A stretch of DNA of 64,000 bases from Dipteris shenzhenensis (Eukaryota; Polypodiophyta; Polypodiopsida; Gleicheniales). The stretch lies in assembly GCA_047967505.1 (NCBI GenBank), contig CM106539.1; one strand, 5' to 3'. Every line of letters starts with the position of its first letter. The first letter of the stretch is position 1. Positions 23,701-33,702 of this stretch are shown in pieces. Under the pieces are notes generated by a model. The model was not told where the DNA came from. It made no database searches and was given only the letters and a program-made list of their open reading frames with translations. The position numbers and the translations under genes were made by a program.

Positions 23701-24804
23701 TTTGCCTGGGATTTGGAGGGCCAGTAGTTCGTCTGTACATCGACGTACTAAGGTGGACATTGGCTCAATGCCAATCTTCCGTGCCCACTTCATCATGAAG
23801 GAGACTTCCACCCCAAACAACTCGGCATGAAATCTCATCTCCCATAATAGCATCAAACACGACTTGGGACCACTTCTCCAACCTTGTGGATGCGAACGTG
23901 AATCTCCAAACTGGGTGGGTTCTACGCTGATCGAACCCCCTTTCCAGGGCTGCAAGACCATAAGCGTTACCTCCAGGGGTAGAGGGTAAAAGTTCAAAAT
24001 CTCTAGATAATTCCAGGGTCCCAATCTGCAGAAGTCCCATGGTAAGGGACATCTAGGCTGGAAATGGGGAGCTGTTGACTGGGAGGACAAGCCCCTTCCC
24101 TCTAGCTCCCTCCCCGACTAGACCGGATGCCGCGGTGAGGAGGCGGGAGGGGACGGCGTCTTACCCTTGCCTGTTGGCAGGGGTGTTAAGGCATGGGGGT
24201 GGGAGGCTAAAGAACCTGCTGAGGAGGTGGAGAGGGGAGTAGAGGGGGAAGGGGGAGGGAGAGAGGTGGAGGGAGGAGGGTGGTGAGGGTGACCATAGCA
24301 GGAGGGGCGAGGGGGGGGGGGGAGGGGGGAATACGGAGGGAGGGGGGAGTGGAGATGGAGCAGGATCTGGAGGGAGAGGGGGGCGGGGGGAGTAGGGGTA
24401 ACCACAGGCCCCCCTTGTTGATCAAGCTCACCAAGGCTCTAGACACGCTCCTCCTCACCCGTTGTCGGGCTAACGTCTGCAATTTTTGCCATCGCGGCGT
24501 CAAGAGCTCCTGGGGCTCGCTGTTGCTGATGCAAGGGTGAGTGCGGACGCTGAACCTCCATCATGGGAGGATCCTCTGGCTGGGCAGTGGCCCCTTTCGC
24601 TGGGGGAGGTGGATCTCCACGTAAGGGCTGCTACTGCTGCTCCTCCTCCGCCTCCTCAGGTGCCTCTCGAAAAGCCCTGTCTCTCTCTCTCTGCATCTAG
24701 CCCTTTGCCTGCGACACTTGCAGGCTTGTTTGCTTGGTTTCTTTTTCTTGTTAACCTGAGTCCTGTCCCCCACCAAGGGTCACCCAGGGGGTCTAAGAAT
24801 CTTG

Positions 24805-25490
24805 CTACTCCTGTCTGGGGGGGTGCTGGGGCTCTGGCCTACTGAATCTGTCTACTCTGCAGGGGTGGGGGGGGAGGGTCTCAGCCATCGCCGCAAGGGG
24901 GAAATCTCTAGCTAGGTGACCCATCTGTCTACAAAACAAAGACACTGGCCCGGTAACCCAGAAATCTCCACTCGCTAGTGAAGTGTGCCCCATTTGGGGG
25001 TCTCTAGTAGGATCAAATCTGGCAAGGACTCTGGGCTCTTAACCACCAGTTTGATCCTAGGGACCCCGTCATCTGCTACCACTAAAGCGATCGAATCTGG
25101 CAAAGACTCGAGCACGGTGCCAAATGTCCGACCAATGGAGGGGAGGATGGCTCGATACTCCCTAGGAGCCCTGGGAAGTGGAGCGTAATCGAAAAATGTG
25201 GAACATGGTGTGTCATGTCCATGTCATCCCCAGTGTAAAGCCATGGTACAAACAAGAAAAAAGAGGTACACCAGATGCGGGCCAAGGAGGATGGGGCTCT
25301 GCTCCACGAGTGTCGAGGCAGTTGGGGGAGCTCAATTGGATGAGGAATATGCCTCTTCAATAGATGGTGACCTCCTGAATGTGGTCCCCCTCTAGTGCCA
25401 AGCTCGCCTGGATCCACTCTCGCACCTATCTCTTGTAGGAGTGAGGCCCACAATTTTCCCCACGATCGCCTTGTCCTGAAGTGATCGAAC
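24805..25490 (-). pseudogene. LINE ORF1 with degenerate zinc knuckle
   Basis: Contains FCRQMGHLARD (about 24890-24925), a CCHC knuckle with missing cysteines, preceded by sequence in shifting frames like the DUF4283 region of plant LINE ORF1 (short words ELPQLPRH and DSIALV). ORF1 binds LINE RNA. Confidence 0.6.
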
Positions 25491-26370
25491 TACATGCTTC
25501 ACCTATTGCTTGTCAATTGGGGAAAGAAGAATCTTAATGGTTGTGGGATTCGAGGGTGCTGCCATAGAGCCCCTCTGGCCAGACCAAGAATCACCACCAA
25601 GAAAATCTTCCCTGAAGATAAACAAATGGACAAACAAACCACTCACCGCTGCCCAAAGGGAAAGGAAAAACCCAAGGGCCAGCTGCGGCAAAATGGGTAC
25701 ACACCCCTACAATTGGCTACCAATGGAGAGGAAGAGCCCTCAAAGTGGAAAAGGCAAGGGGGGGCAAAGAGGGGACGAGCAGGAGGTGTGGAGGGAGTCG
25801 TAGATGAGGCGAGGTGGAGATAAGGGGTCTGAGGCAAAGCAAAGGAGGCGAGGTGAAGGTGAGGAGTGGGCGGAGGGGAGAGAGTTGATGGAGGTAGGGT
25901 GGAGGAGGAATGGAGGCGGGGAGGCGAGAGGATGCGAGAGGTGGGGGTAGGCGGAAGGAGGCAGCAAGGAGGCAGAGGGGCAGAAGGAGAGGGAGGGAGG
26001 CAGTAGGGGCAGAAGGAGAGGTCGGAGAGGGAAGTGGGAGGAGAATTCGGGTGCAAAAGGGGCGAGAGGAGGCGAGGCGACAGAAGGGAGGCGTGGAGGA
26101 GCGAGGCAGAGGTGGAGGCTATCAGAGGGAGGAGGCGGGGAGGGTGGAAGGGGAAGGCGGGGAGCAGTGGCTTGCAGGGAGGGTGGAAGGGGAAGACAGG
26201 GAGCGGTGGCTTGCGGGCGAGAAGAGGCAAGGGAGAGGTGGAAGGAGGCGGGGAGGAGAGGATGCGGGAGGGAGGCGAGAGGGGGGGGAGGCGAGGCGAA
26301 GAGGAGGGTGGAGGCTGAGGTGGGAAGAGGCGGGAAGGGGGGGATGAGGTGGGAGCTCAAGGAGCTGCAA
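25491..26370 (-). mobile_element. LINE 5' region, pyrimidine-rich
   Basis: G/A-rich on the + strand, C/T-rich on the element strand. Long proline/serine-rich open frames exist in several frames at once because of composition. No domain seen. 24120-24800 has the same character. Confidence 0.6.
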
Positions 26371-26387
26371 TTCGACTACATGTTCCT
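26371..26387. repeat. LINE target-site duplication, right copy
   Basis: TTCGACTACATGTTCCT, identical to 19481-19497. Confidence 0.9.
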
Positions 26388-26872
26388 AACCCTTAATTAT
26401 TAGCTTTTTAAGTGTCTTTTCACCTATATATTTAGTTACCTTGTCCTAACGTTTTTACATTACCTCTATATAGCGCTCTTTAAATATGATATTCTTAATT
26501 TTATTTTCATTAAAAAAAACCCATGTTATCCTCCCTAACCTCTTCTCTTGCCTTCTTAATCTTAATTGTCAAGTTTGTTTGGTTCAAGCTTTTACTTAAG
26601 TCATTTAGTAACCCAATGTGTAAATTGCTAACTAGCATTACCCCCATCACTCCTCTATCCCTTCCTTTTGTATTAAAATAAAGTGGTTAAACTTCGCCTC
26701 CTAACTTTACATCAACTTCCCCCTTTTTCATTCTTTCTAATTCTTCCTCATTAATTTTTTTCTATATTTCTCCAAAATTCTTGTCACAATTCCCTTCCCT
26801 TAAGCACACTCTCACTCCATCTTTTCTAACATTTATAGTTTTCCATTAAAGCTTTGTAAGTTTGTAGTAAAG
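26388..26872. other. AT-rich spacer, nothing recognised
   Basis: Continues the sequence that the LINE interrupted. Rich in T and CCT words, with no open frame or repeat that I recognise. Confidence 0.4.
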
Positions 26873-27980
26873 TGGTTATTTCTAGAGCCCAACATGAACT
26901 CAAGTAGCATAGAATGTGTGTGTGGAGTAGCGGCAAAGCTCTGCTTATATTTGCATAAGGCTAGGAATAATCTCTCTTAGCAATCCAACATGCATGTTCT
27001 ACATGCAAGTTCTACCTATGATTCCTACATGCATGTTCTAGATGCAATTTTTACATACAAGTCCTACATGCATTTTCTACATGCACATCCTAGATGCAAG
27101 TTCTACATGTAGAGAGAGAAAGTCCTATATTTCCTAAATGCTGAGAGAGAATCTCTCCAACTTGTATAAATATCTCATGATGGAATGAAGCCCACACTCT
27201 TTGAGGCATTGTGTTGAATTCTATTTTGGTGTTCTATGCTATTGTCTCCAAGTTTCCATGCTCCCTTGTACTCTCACGTCCAAAAGCATGTCCTAACCTT
27301 GTCTTCTACTGCCCTCTCTTCCAACCTTGCAACTCCTCTCCCTCTCCTCCTCCCTTCTCCTCTCTTCCCTCCCTTCCCTTGCTCTTACACCTTCTTTCTC
27401 TCCCACTCCTATGCTCCCCTAAACCCTTACCCTCTTAGATTAGTCCCTCAACCCTTGACCTCCAAGACCTATGAGAGAGAGGAGTTCTTCACCATGTACT
27501 CTATTCTAAACTCTGGATCCCCCTTTTAACCTTGATTCCCCTTTTAACCTTGAACCTCCTTTTGAACCCTAGAACTCCTTTTGAACCCTGGAACCTCTTT
27601 TTGAACCATAAAACCCTTTTCTAACGTTGATCCCCCTTCTAATCTTGAGCCTCCTTCTAAACACTGAAATTTCTTTGATCCCCCTTCTAATATGAAACCT
27701 CCTTCGAAACACTAAAATTTCTTCTAAACCTTAAAACCCCCAATGGAGGTGAAAGCCTTCATTTCGCCAACCATGTTGATGAATGTTCCTTTCACGCAAG
27801 CATATGTGATGTCTGCTCCCCACACTTGAGCCTACATCTTTCACTAGAATACAACCCGAAGTCCTAAGCTACAAGTATATTACAATAACGACGACATTAA
27901 AATATTTGTAGGTGAAAAAAGCCTCGGAACCCTTCACACCACCCTGCTCATCCTGCGAAGGCCTTGGGATAGAGCCAATA
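26873..27980 (+). repeat. LTR of gypsy family X, copy 1
   Basis: Aligned by eye with 51688-52953 and with the reverse complement of 56720-57613. It holds an array of CTACATGCAAGTT-like units (about 26990-27115), a TATA box TATAAATA (about 27165), a CT-rich transcribed part, and a minisatellite of CCTTTTGAACCCT-type units (27510-27740). It is followed by a degenerate tRNA-Asp-type primer site. The left border is approximate. Confidence 0.75.
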
Positions 27981-28906
27981 TTTGATGCGGTTGCTAAGGA
28001 GACTAGCGTCTTAAGTAAAAGGTAAACATACTTAAGTATGTGTGGAAAAAAAACCACCACAAACTATCATGGACATATCACTCAAGGGCTAGGGGAGTTT
28101 TAAAAAATTCCATATCTAGGAATCCCAAGTAGAATTCTTCGATTACTAGCTTAAGAGATTTTATATTTCTTGAAAAAATCCACTTAAATATTAAATTGGC
28201 CATCTAATGGACACCAATGTGTGGAGCTCGTAATTCTAAACATTTTTCTTTTTTTACCAAAAAGTAGTTCGAGATATCCATGTAAAGATTTGGGCTCTAG
28301 AAGGTTGTAGGGTCTAATCCTCACCCTAAACCTCTCCCACCTCCATTCTTATAAAACCCTCTCCCCCCTTCCTCCACATCTAGCCTTCATCCTTCGAGTC
28401 CCATGCAAGACCCTCCTCCCTCTCCATCGAATGCCATCCTACTCCCATCCTCTTCATCGAGTTTCCTTTGATCCCTTCTCACTGTGATGACCTAGCCATC
28501 CACCCACTGTTCATTGTTGACCTCAACAATTGTGCTACATCAACAAAGAATTGGCAGAGCTTGTAGGTGATTATCTTTCTCTCCCTTTCGAATTACTTAA
28601 AGGTTTCCATCCACCACCACTCCCCACTCTCCACCCCACTTCTTTCCCTCCTCTGCCCCCCCCCTCTCCTCTCCGCCCCTCTCCCCCTCCCCTCTTCTCC
28701 ACCATCACCCCTCTCCCCCTCCCCCTCTTCTCCACCACCCCTCTCCCCTCTTCTCCCCCTCTTCTCCACCACCACCCCTCTCCCTGACCCCCCTACCCTC
28801 CCTCTCCAACCCCCCTCCTCTACCACCACCCCCTCTCCACGCCCTCCCCTCCTCCTCTCTCTCTCTCACCTCTCTTATCCCCCCCTCTCTCTCTTTCCCC
28901 CCCTCC

Positions 28907-28974
<68 letters not shown>

Positions 28975-29016
28975 CTTTCATCCCCCTTGCTCTCTCTCTT
29001 CCCCCAACTCCCCCTA

Positions 29017-29071
<55 letters not shown>

Positions 29072-29449
29072 ATAACCCCCCCCTCTCCCTCTTGTTCCAA
29101 CCCTCGCCCACCAAGGGTGGCCTGGCAACCAACCACCGACTGTCGACGGTGGTGGCAGAAATGTTGGCGGCTCGACGGCCAACCATCGACGACCTTCGAT
29201 TGATGATCCATTTGCACTTGCACATTTCCACTCTCAAGGGTGAAAATCCTAGACACATTTTGTAGCACGACATTCCCCAAATTACTAAGACATCTCTAAC
29301 ATCCATAACACTCATGATTCAACTTCCGGACCAAAGAAGGATGCACTCAATCAACCACTCGGAAAACGTGCATGCAACTACAATCTAGTTAGCATCTACG
29401 ATAACCCTCTTCACCGAATCCCCCTTCTCCAATTAATCAAAACCCTCGT

Positions 29450-30200
29450 CCTCCTCCAATTCGTGACATGGTAGACCACCGTCATGATGATGATGACCTT
29501 GACCTAGACAATGATGGCAACAACTTCTTTAACTACCCAAAGTTCAATAACCATGTAAGAAGACCCCTAGGAAAGCTTGAACTTCCAAAGTACAATGGTT
29601 GGGGTGATATAGAGAGGTTCCTTCAACTCTTTGATGCCGCATGTTGAGTGAGAGGTGATCGATCTAAGTTCCAATGAAGCCAAAGCCGCTTGGTTCCCTA
29701 TGGCATTGGTTGACGAAGATCTTTTGGTAAGGAATGCACCACATGGGCCCTCCTTCCAAGCCAATTCAAGTGGCAATTCCAAACTAAACACCTTCAAGAT
29801 GACCCAGCTCTCCAACTAGGCAAGATAGACCAATGCCATAGAGATGAAGTCCGCACATATCCAAATGAAGTGCTTGATTGCCAAATGCAAACCACGCTTA
29901 AATGACAAATACCTGATGGCCTAGTTCATTGCCAGTATGAAAAAGAAGATTCGTAAATAAATGAAAAAGATCTGCAATTATTATGAGACGTTCAGTGCTG
30001 CTCATGCAACAGCGGTGGACATTGAAGATGGCATGAAATATTTTGAATCTTATAGTGATGATGGCAAGGACAGATGCTCCAAAAAAGGCAAATCTAAATC
30101 AATTGCAGAAACATTTGATGAAGGTTGCTTCTCGACCATGACCATGAAGCTAAGGGACGAAATGATGCAAGTAGTGGAGAAAAAACTTTGTATATCGTAA
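29450..30200 (+). pseudogene. X element gag remnant
   Basis: Reads LGKLELPKYNGWGDIERFLQ (about 29570-29630), the entry of a retrotransposon gag domain, then shifts frame several times. From 29961 it becomes MKKICNYYETFSAAHATAVD, ending at 30200. The capsid core is recognisable only in pieces. Confidence 0.6.
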
Positions 30201-30203
30201 TTG
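30199..30203. repeat. Target-site duplication AATTG, left copy
   Basis: AATTG recurs at 46924-46928 immediately after the 3' LTR. Confidence 0.9.
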
Positions 30204-31272
30204 TGTTACCTTATCACACGACCACCTGTCGACAGGTGTTGACCACATGACGACATCTGTTGACCACATGTTGACCATGTGTCAACACAAGTTAGCCACG
30301 CGATCACACGGGTTCATCCAGGAGTACTGTCCGAGGCTGTCAACCACAGGTCGACACATGTTAACCACAGGTCGACACAGGTCAACCACAGGTCGACACA
30401 GGTCAACCACAGGTCGACACATGTCAACCACAGGTCATCAAGAGCTGCGCACATGGAGAGTAAGCTTAGCACATGGAGCAGTCAGGAGTATTTATATTAC
30501 ACAGTGGTTCAGTGATACAGTGGTGCAGTGGTGCGGTGAACCAGCTCACCTGCACATGGAGAATTTACACCATCGGGCTGGCGAGTCAGGGAGTCAGAAA
30601 GTCGCCGAAGCCATCAAGAGAGCCAGCGGCGCAACGGCTATCCTCAACAGCTAAGGAGATAAGAGGATGACCAATGGGAAGAAAGAGGGGAGATTCTCAG
30701 CGAAGAAGGGACCCTCCAAGGCGGGGAATGAAGATGAAGGAGAAGGGAGAGAGAAAGGGGGCATTCGGCATTCGGCATTCGGCATTCGGCACGGGAGGAG
30801 AGTGAGGAGAGATAGAGGCTAGAGCTACGAGCTCGCCAAGGAGCGAATGTGAGAGACTTGTGTGTACCCTCTGTCTACTATGGGGATAGACCTGTGTATT
30901 TTGGTGATTTGCGACTTGTGTATTCTTGTGACTTGCGACTTGTGACCTGGGGACACGTCCAGTGATATGTACATTGGCCAATTCGGTCACTTTCTCATCT
31001 CTCTTGTCTCTTCCGGATATGGGGATTGTTCACCAGTGTAGGATTTTCTTATTTTGCTTATGTTGTGGAGTTCACCGGTGATTGTCACTTAGCATAGTGC
31101 ACTCGTACGTCGTCGTTCACTGCAGTATAGCATATGACACTCACACACTACTGCACAGTGCGCTCTGCACGATCCATTGCATTAGAGCATTGCACAACTC
31201 ATGCTTCTCACACCAGTGGCCTTTGGCCTCCGGTAACACCTCCGGAAGGATAGGAACCCCTCCCCTCAAACA
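30204..31272 (+). repeat. 5' LTR of the 16.7 kb element
   Basis: Starts TGTTACCTTATC, ends CAAACA. The first 230 bp is dense in TTGACC/GGTCAA words, many within a 21-bp unit (CACAGGTCGACACAGGTCAAC type, about 30340-30440). A TATTTATA box lies near 30489. A (GCATTCG)4 run sits near 30763-30790. Confidence 0.93.
30232..30445 (+). promoter_or_regulatory. W-box-like array in the LTR
   Basis: Repeated TTGACC (or its complement GGTCAA) matches the core bound by WRKY transcription factors. It lies upstream of the candidate TATA box. Binding is an inference. Confidence 0.5.
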
Positions 31273-31277
31273 GTTTA

Positions 31278-31295
31278 TGGCGATCACGGTGGGAC
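31278..31295 (+). other. Probable primer-binding site
   Basis: TGGCGATCACGGTGGGAC begins five bases after the LTR. It resembles the TGGCGCCGT...GGGA primer sites of plant gypsy elements, with mismatches. The exact tRNA is not certain. Confidence 0.5.
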
Positions 31296-31354
31296 ACTGC
31301 TGGTATTGAGTAGCACGAGAGAAGTCGTGATCTAGGGTCCCAGAGAGAGGTCTT

Positions 31355-32272
31355 ATGCCGAGTAGTTCTGAAACCTTTGAAGGAGCTAGTGAGAGAACTA
31401 GGAGGTACTTGAGGAGAGTGGAGAAAAGACTTCCGGCAGACCAAACTAGGTACAAGAAGCATTACGTGCGACGTAAGTTTGCGAAGCCCTCAACTCGAGC
31501 ACAAAGTGAGCCCACTGGAGCAGTAGCCAGAGCAAGTAACTTCATCGACACTCTCATTGACTTGGATCAACAGGGACCCTGGTGGTCAGATCCGGACTCC
31601 GGAGAAGAAGAAGTGCAAAGCGGAGAACAGGTGAAAGAAGAGGGTACTAAGGACGAGGGCTCCTCAGGGACTCATCAAGGTCAAGGAAGCCCCTCTTCTC
31701 TTCCTGCAACGATGTCTTCATCAACCACCTCTTCTACCGGAGTAGTGACTCCATCTGCTCCTGCCTCAACCTCTTGTGGACAAGCTGCGACCTCATCTGT
31801 TATGCATAGCTCCGGGTTCCTAGCTAATCCTTCTTCTACATCTATTCCATTGGGGGGTACTTTTTCTCCGGCCATGCCTTTACCTGCCACGATGGTTTCA
31901 TCTCCCTTTCCATCCACACCGGTGTTGCCTTTTCCACCACCTCCTTCCTTCCCTTCTGCCTACTCATCCATGACTTCAGCTCCGTCCCTTTCTTTCCCAA
32001 ATGCTCTCCCATCCTCTTTCACCCCCACATCTTCCATGTTCTCACCCTTTCCCTCTGCAACACCGAGACCCCCCACTTACGCGCTACCATCTGGGTACAC
32101 TCCCTCTATGACTACATCAGTAGTGACTTCCCCATTGTGGTCCTCCACAGGAGGAGTTGTCGGGGTGGTCTCCTCCTTGGGAACACTTCTCCAACCTCTC
32201 GGGTGGGGATGGCCGTTCTCAGTCCCCCAGACAGAGCTAGACTTCTTGAGCTACTCAACAAGGTCCACGTGA
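31355..32272 (+). CDS. ORF1, Ser/Thr/Pro-rich protein upstream of gag
   Basis: 305 codons from an ATG 82 bases after the LTR. The first ~60 residues are basic (RTRRYLRRVEKRL, KKHYVRRKF), followed by an acidic stretch (DPDSGEEEVQSGEQ) and about 180 residues of low-complexity Ser, Thr, Pro and Phe. No known domain. It overlaps the gag start by 64 bases in another frame. It may be a separate protein, like the ORF1 before gag in Ogre elements, or the N-terminal part of gag joined by a -1 shift, perhaps at the C run near 32222-32226. Function unknown. Confidence 0.6.
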   Translation: MPSSSETFEGASERTRRYLRRVEKRLPADQTRYKKHYVRRKFAKPSTRAQSEPTGAVARASNFIDTLIDLDQQGPWWSDPDSGEEEVQSGEQVKEEGTKDEGSSGTHQGQGSPSSLPATMSSSTTSSTGVVTPSAPASTSCGQAATSSVMHSSGFLANPSSTSIPLGGTFSPAMPLPATMVSSPFPSTPVLPFPPPPSFPSAYSSMTSAPSLSFPNALPSSFTPTSSMFSPFPSATPRPPTYALPSGYTPSMTTSVVTSPLWSSTGGVVGVVSSLGTLLQPLGWGWPFSVPQTELDFLSYSTRST

Positions 32273-33681
32273 AGACTCAAGAGTTCAAAGGCCACCTCCA
32301 TGAGGATGCGGAAGCTCATGTGAGGAAGTTCCTCACAGCATGTAAAGCTAAAGGTGTGGAGAATGAGCATGCGTTCCTTCACATCTTTCCTTCGTCATTG
32401 GAGGATGCAGCGGATGTATGGTACAGTCAATTTCCTCTGGACCACTTCCAGACGTGGACAGACCTAAGGGAGGAATTCTTACGCACTTTCAAGTTGGAAA
32501 AATTCGAACACATGATTGTCCAAGAGTTGTCCACTGACACCATGAAGCCTGGAGAAAGCATCTCTGAGATGTACACAAGGATGAGGGTCTTGGCGGCAAA
32601 GATGTCTGTGCCACCTAATGATGCTGTTATGAAGGGATGGTTTTTGAAAGCATTACCCCCTTCCATTGCTATAAGGTTGGTGGATAAACTCCCTGAACAT
32701 GCCTCACTTCAAGACTTCCTAAAAGAAGCTGTCAAGATGGAACGGTCACAGTTAAGCTTTGCCTCATCAACGAATACGACCACCCAACTCCCAAGAGAGG
32801 AGGGATCATCCGCATGGCAGCAACTCAAGAAGGAGTTAGAAGAAATCAAAGAAGGCCTGAAAGATAGAATAAAGGTGGATGGCCAATCATCCTTTGAGGC
32901 CCAAATTCGAAGTGGCCTTTGGTGCACCAAATGCAAGGGTTCTAACCATGGTTACTGGGAGTGCCCCTCCAAGCGAAAGGTACCTACTTCTACCTCATTT
33001 TGTACATTTTGTGAGATCCATGGACATGATGCCTCTGAGTGTAGGTACCTTAAAGGATTAAGGAAGCTTCTTCCAGAGTATACCTCAGGGGAACCTCTGA
33101 TTGCTGCAGTCAACAGAACGGTACCCATAACTTCTGGTCCAGCAGAAGTATCTCCTGCTCCCCCTCTTCCACGAGCATCTGAGCCACCTCCTCCTCCTGT
33201 CATGCCACCTCCATTGCTTCCGACTCCCCCTTTGCTCCAAGCTCCTGCCCCCAATTCAATTGGTTCCCCTTATTTCTATCCTCAGCCATACTATGCCCCG
33301 TACCAACCACCTATGTCAGGAGGTGGCTATGGACCCTCTTATCAACGCGGTCGAAGGGGTGGTTTCAGAGGTGGACGCGGAGGTGCGGGCAGGGGTACAA
33401 ACTTTAGAAGACCCATCATGTGTTACAGATGTGGCGAATACGGCCACTACCAAGATGATTGTACACAGCCGTTCGGGGGACCCTCTTGTACACAGTGCAA
33501 CACAAATGACCACTACACCAGAGATTGTCCCAATAGAAGAGTGGAACCCGCATCCCAAGTGAATATGGTTGATGTAGTAGTGGCGGGGGAGGGCAACAAT
33601 CCCCATTTGATTGGCGCAGTGTTGGGCGCTGTGACACGGTCACATACAAAAGGTGACAAATGTAAGGGTGACTCAGAGTAA
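32209..33681 (+). CDS. Gag with four zinc knuckles
   Basis: The frame is open from 32137, and the first ATG is 32209 (MAVLSPPDRARLLELL). The capsid domain is clear (FLHIFPSSLEDAADVWYSQF, WTDLREEFLRTFK). The C-terminal half has four CX2CX4HX4C knuckles: CTKCKGSNHGYWEC, CTFCEIHGHDASEC, CYRCGEYGHYQDDC and CTQCNTNDHYTRDC. A Pro-rich and a Gly/Arg-rich (RGRRGGFRGGRGGAGRG) stretch separate the pairs. Most plant gags have one or two. It ends at a single TAA (33679-33681), with the protease in the same frame just beyond. Confidence 0.88.
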   Translation: MAVLSPPDRARLLELLNKVHVKTQEFKGHLHEDAEAHVRKFLTACKAKGVENEHAFLHIFPSSLEDAADVWYSQFPLDHFQTWTDLREEFLRTFKLEKFEHMIVQELSTDTMKPGESISEMYTRMRVLAAKMSVPPNDAVMKGWFLKALPPSIAIRLVDKLPEHASLQDFLKEAVKMERSQLSFASSTNTTTQLPREEGSSAWQQLKKELEEIKEGLKDRIKVDGQSSFEAQIRSGLWCTKCKGSNHGYWECPSKRKVPTSTSFCTFCEIHGHDASECRYLKGLRKLLPEYTSGEPLIAAVNRTVPITSGPAEVSPAPPLPRASEPPPPPVMPPPLLPTPPLLQAPAPNSIGSPYFYPQPYYAPYQPPMSGGGYGPSYQRGRRGGFRGGRGGAGRGTNFRRPIMCYRCGEYGHYQDDCTQPFGGPSCTQCNTNDHYTRDCPNRRVEPASQVNMVDVVVAGEGNNPHLIGAVLGAVTRSHTKGDKCKGDSE

Positions 33682-33702
33682 GCACCGGAGACCTCAGCAC
33701 CA

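Larger units (their letters stand above)
19498..26370 (-). mobile_element. Full-length L1-type LINE
   Basis: Bounded by a perfect 17-bp target duplication, so both ends are defined. On the minus strand it runs from a pyrimidine-rich 5' region through ORF1 with a zinc knuckle-like segment, an APE-type endonuclease and a reverse transcriptase to a 3' domain. All coding parts are frame-broken. The 3' end on the minus strand finishes in TTCTT followed by a run of G, not a poly(A) tail. Confidence 0.9.
27981..30203 (+). mobile_element. X element internal region, first part
   Basis: Starts with TTTGATGCGGTTGC, a mutated tRNA-Asp-type primer site. 28620-29080 is CT-rich and includes (CT)n, (CA)n and (CT)n runs at about 28911-28971 and 29021-29067. 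The sequence around 28470-28590 and 29190-29240 aligns with 53460-53570 and 54720-54780. Gag remnants begin near 29450. It is cut at 30203 by the 16.7 kb gypsy element. Confidence 0.7.

Noticed and set aside
24300-24400. G-quadruplex regulatory site
   Set aside because: Long G runs are present, but they sit in a low-complexity part of a dead LINE and nothing indicates a function.
25643-26360. Pro-rich frames on the minus strand and Gly/Arg-rich frames on the plus strand
   Set aside because: Simultaneous open frames on both strands reflect base composition in the LINE 5' region.
28567-29265. Pro/Ser-rich 232-codon frame
   Set aside because: Runs through CT and CA microsatellites. No domain, and the region aligns with a non-coding retrotransposon leader.
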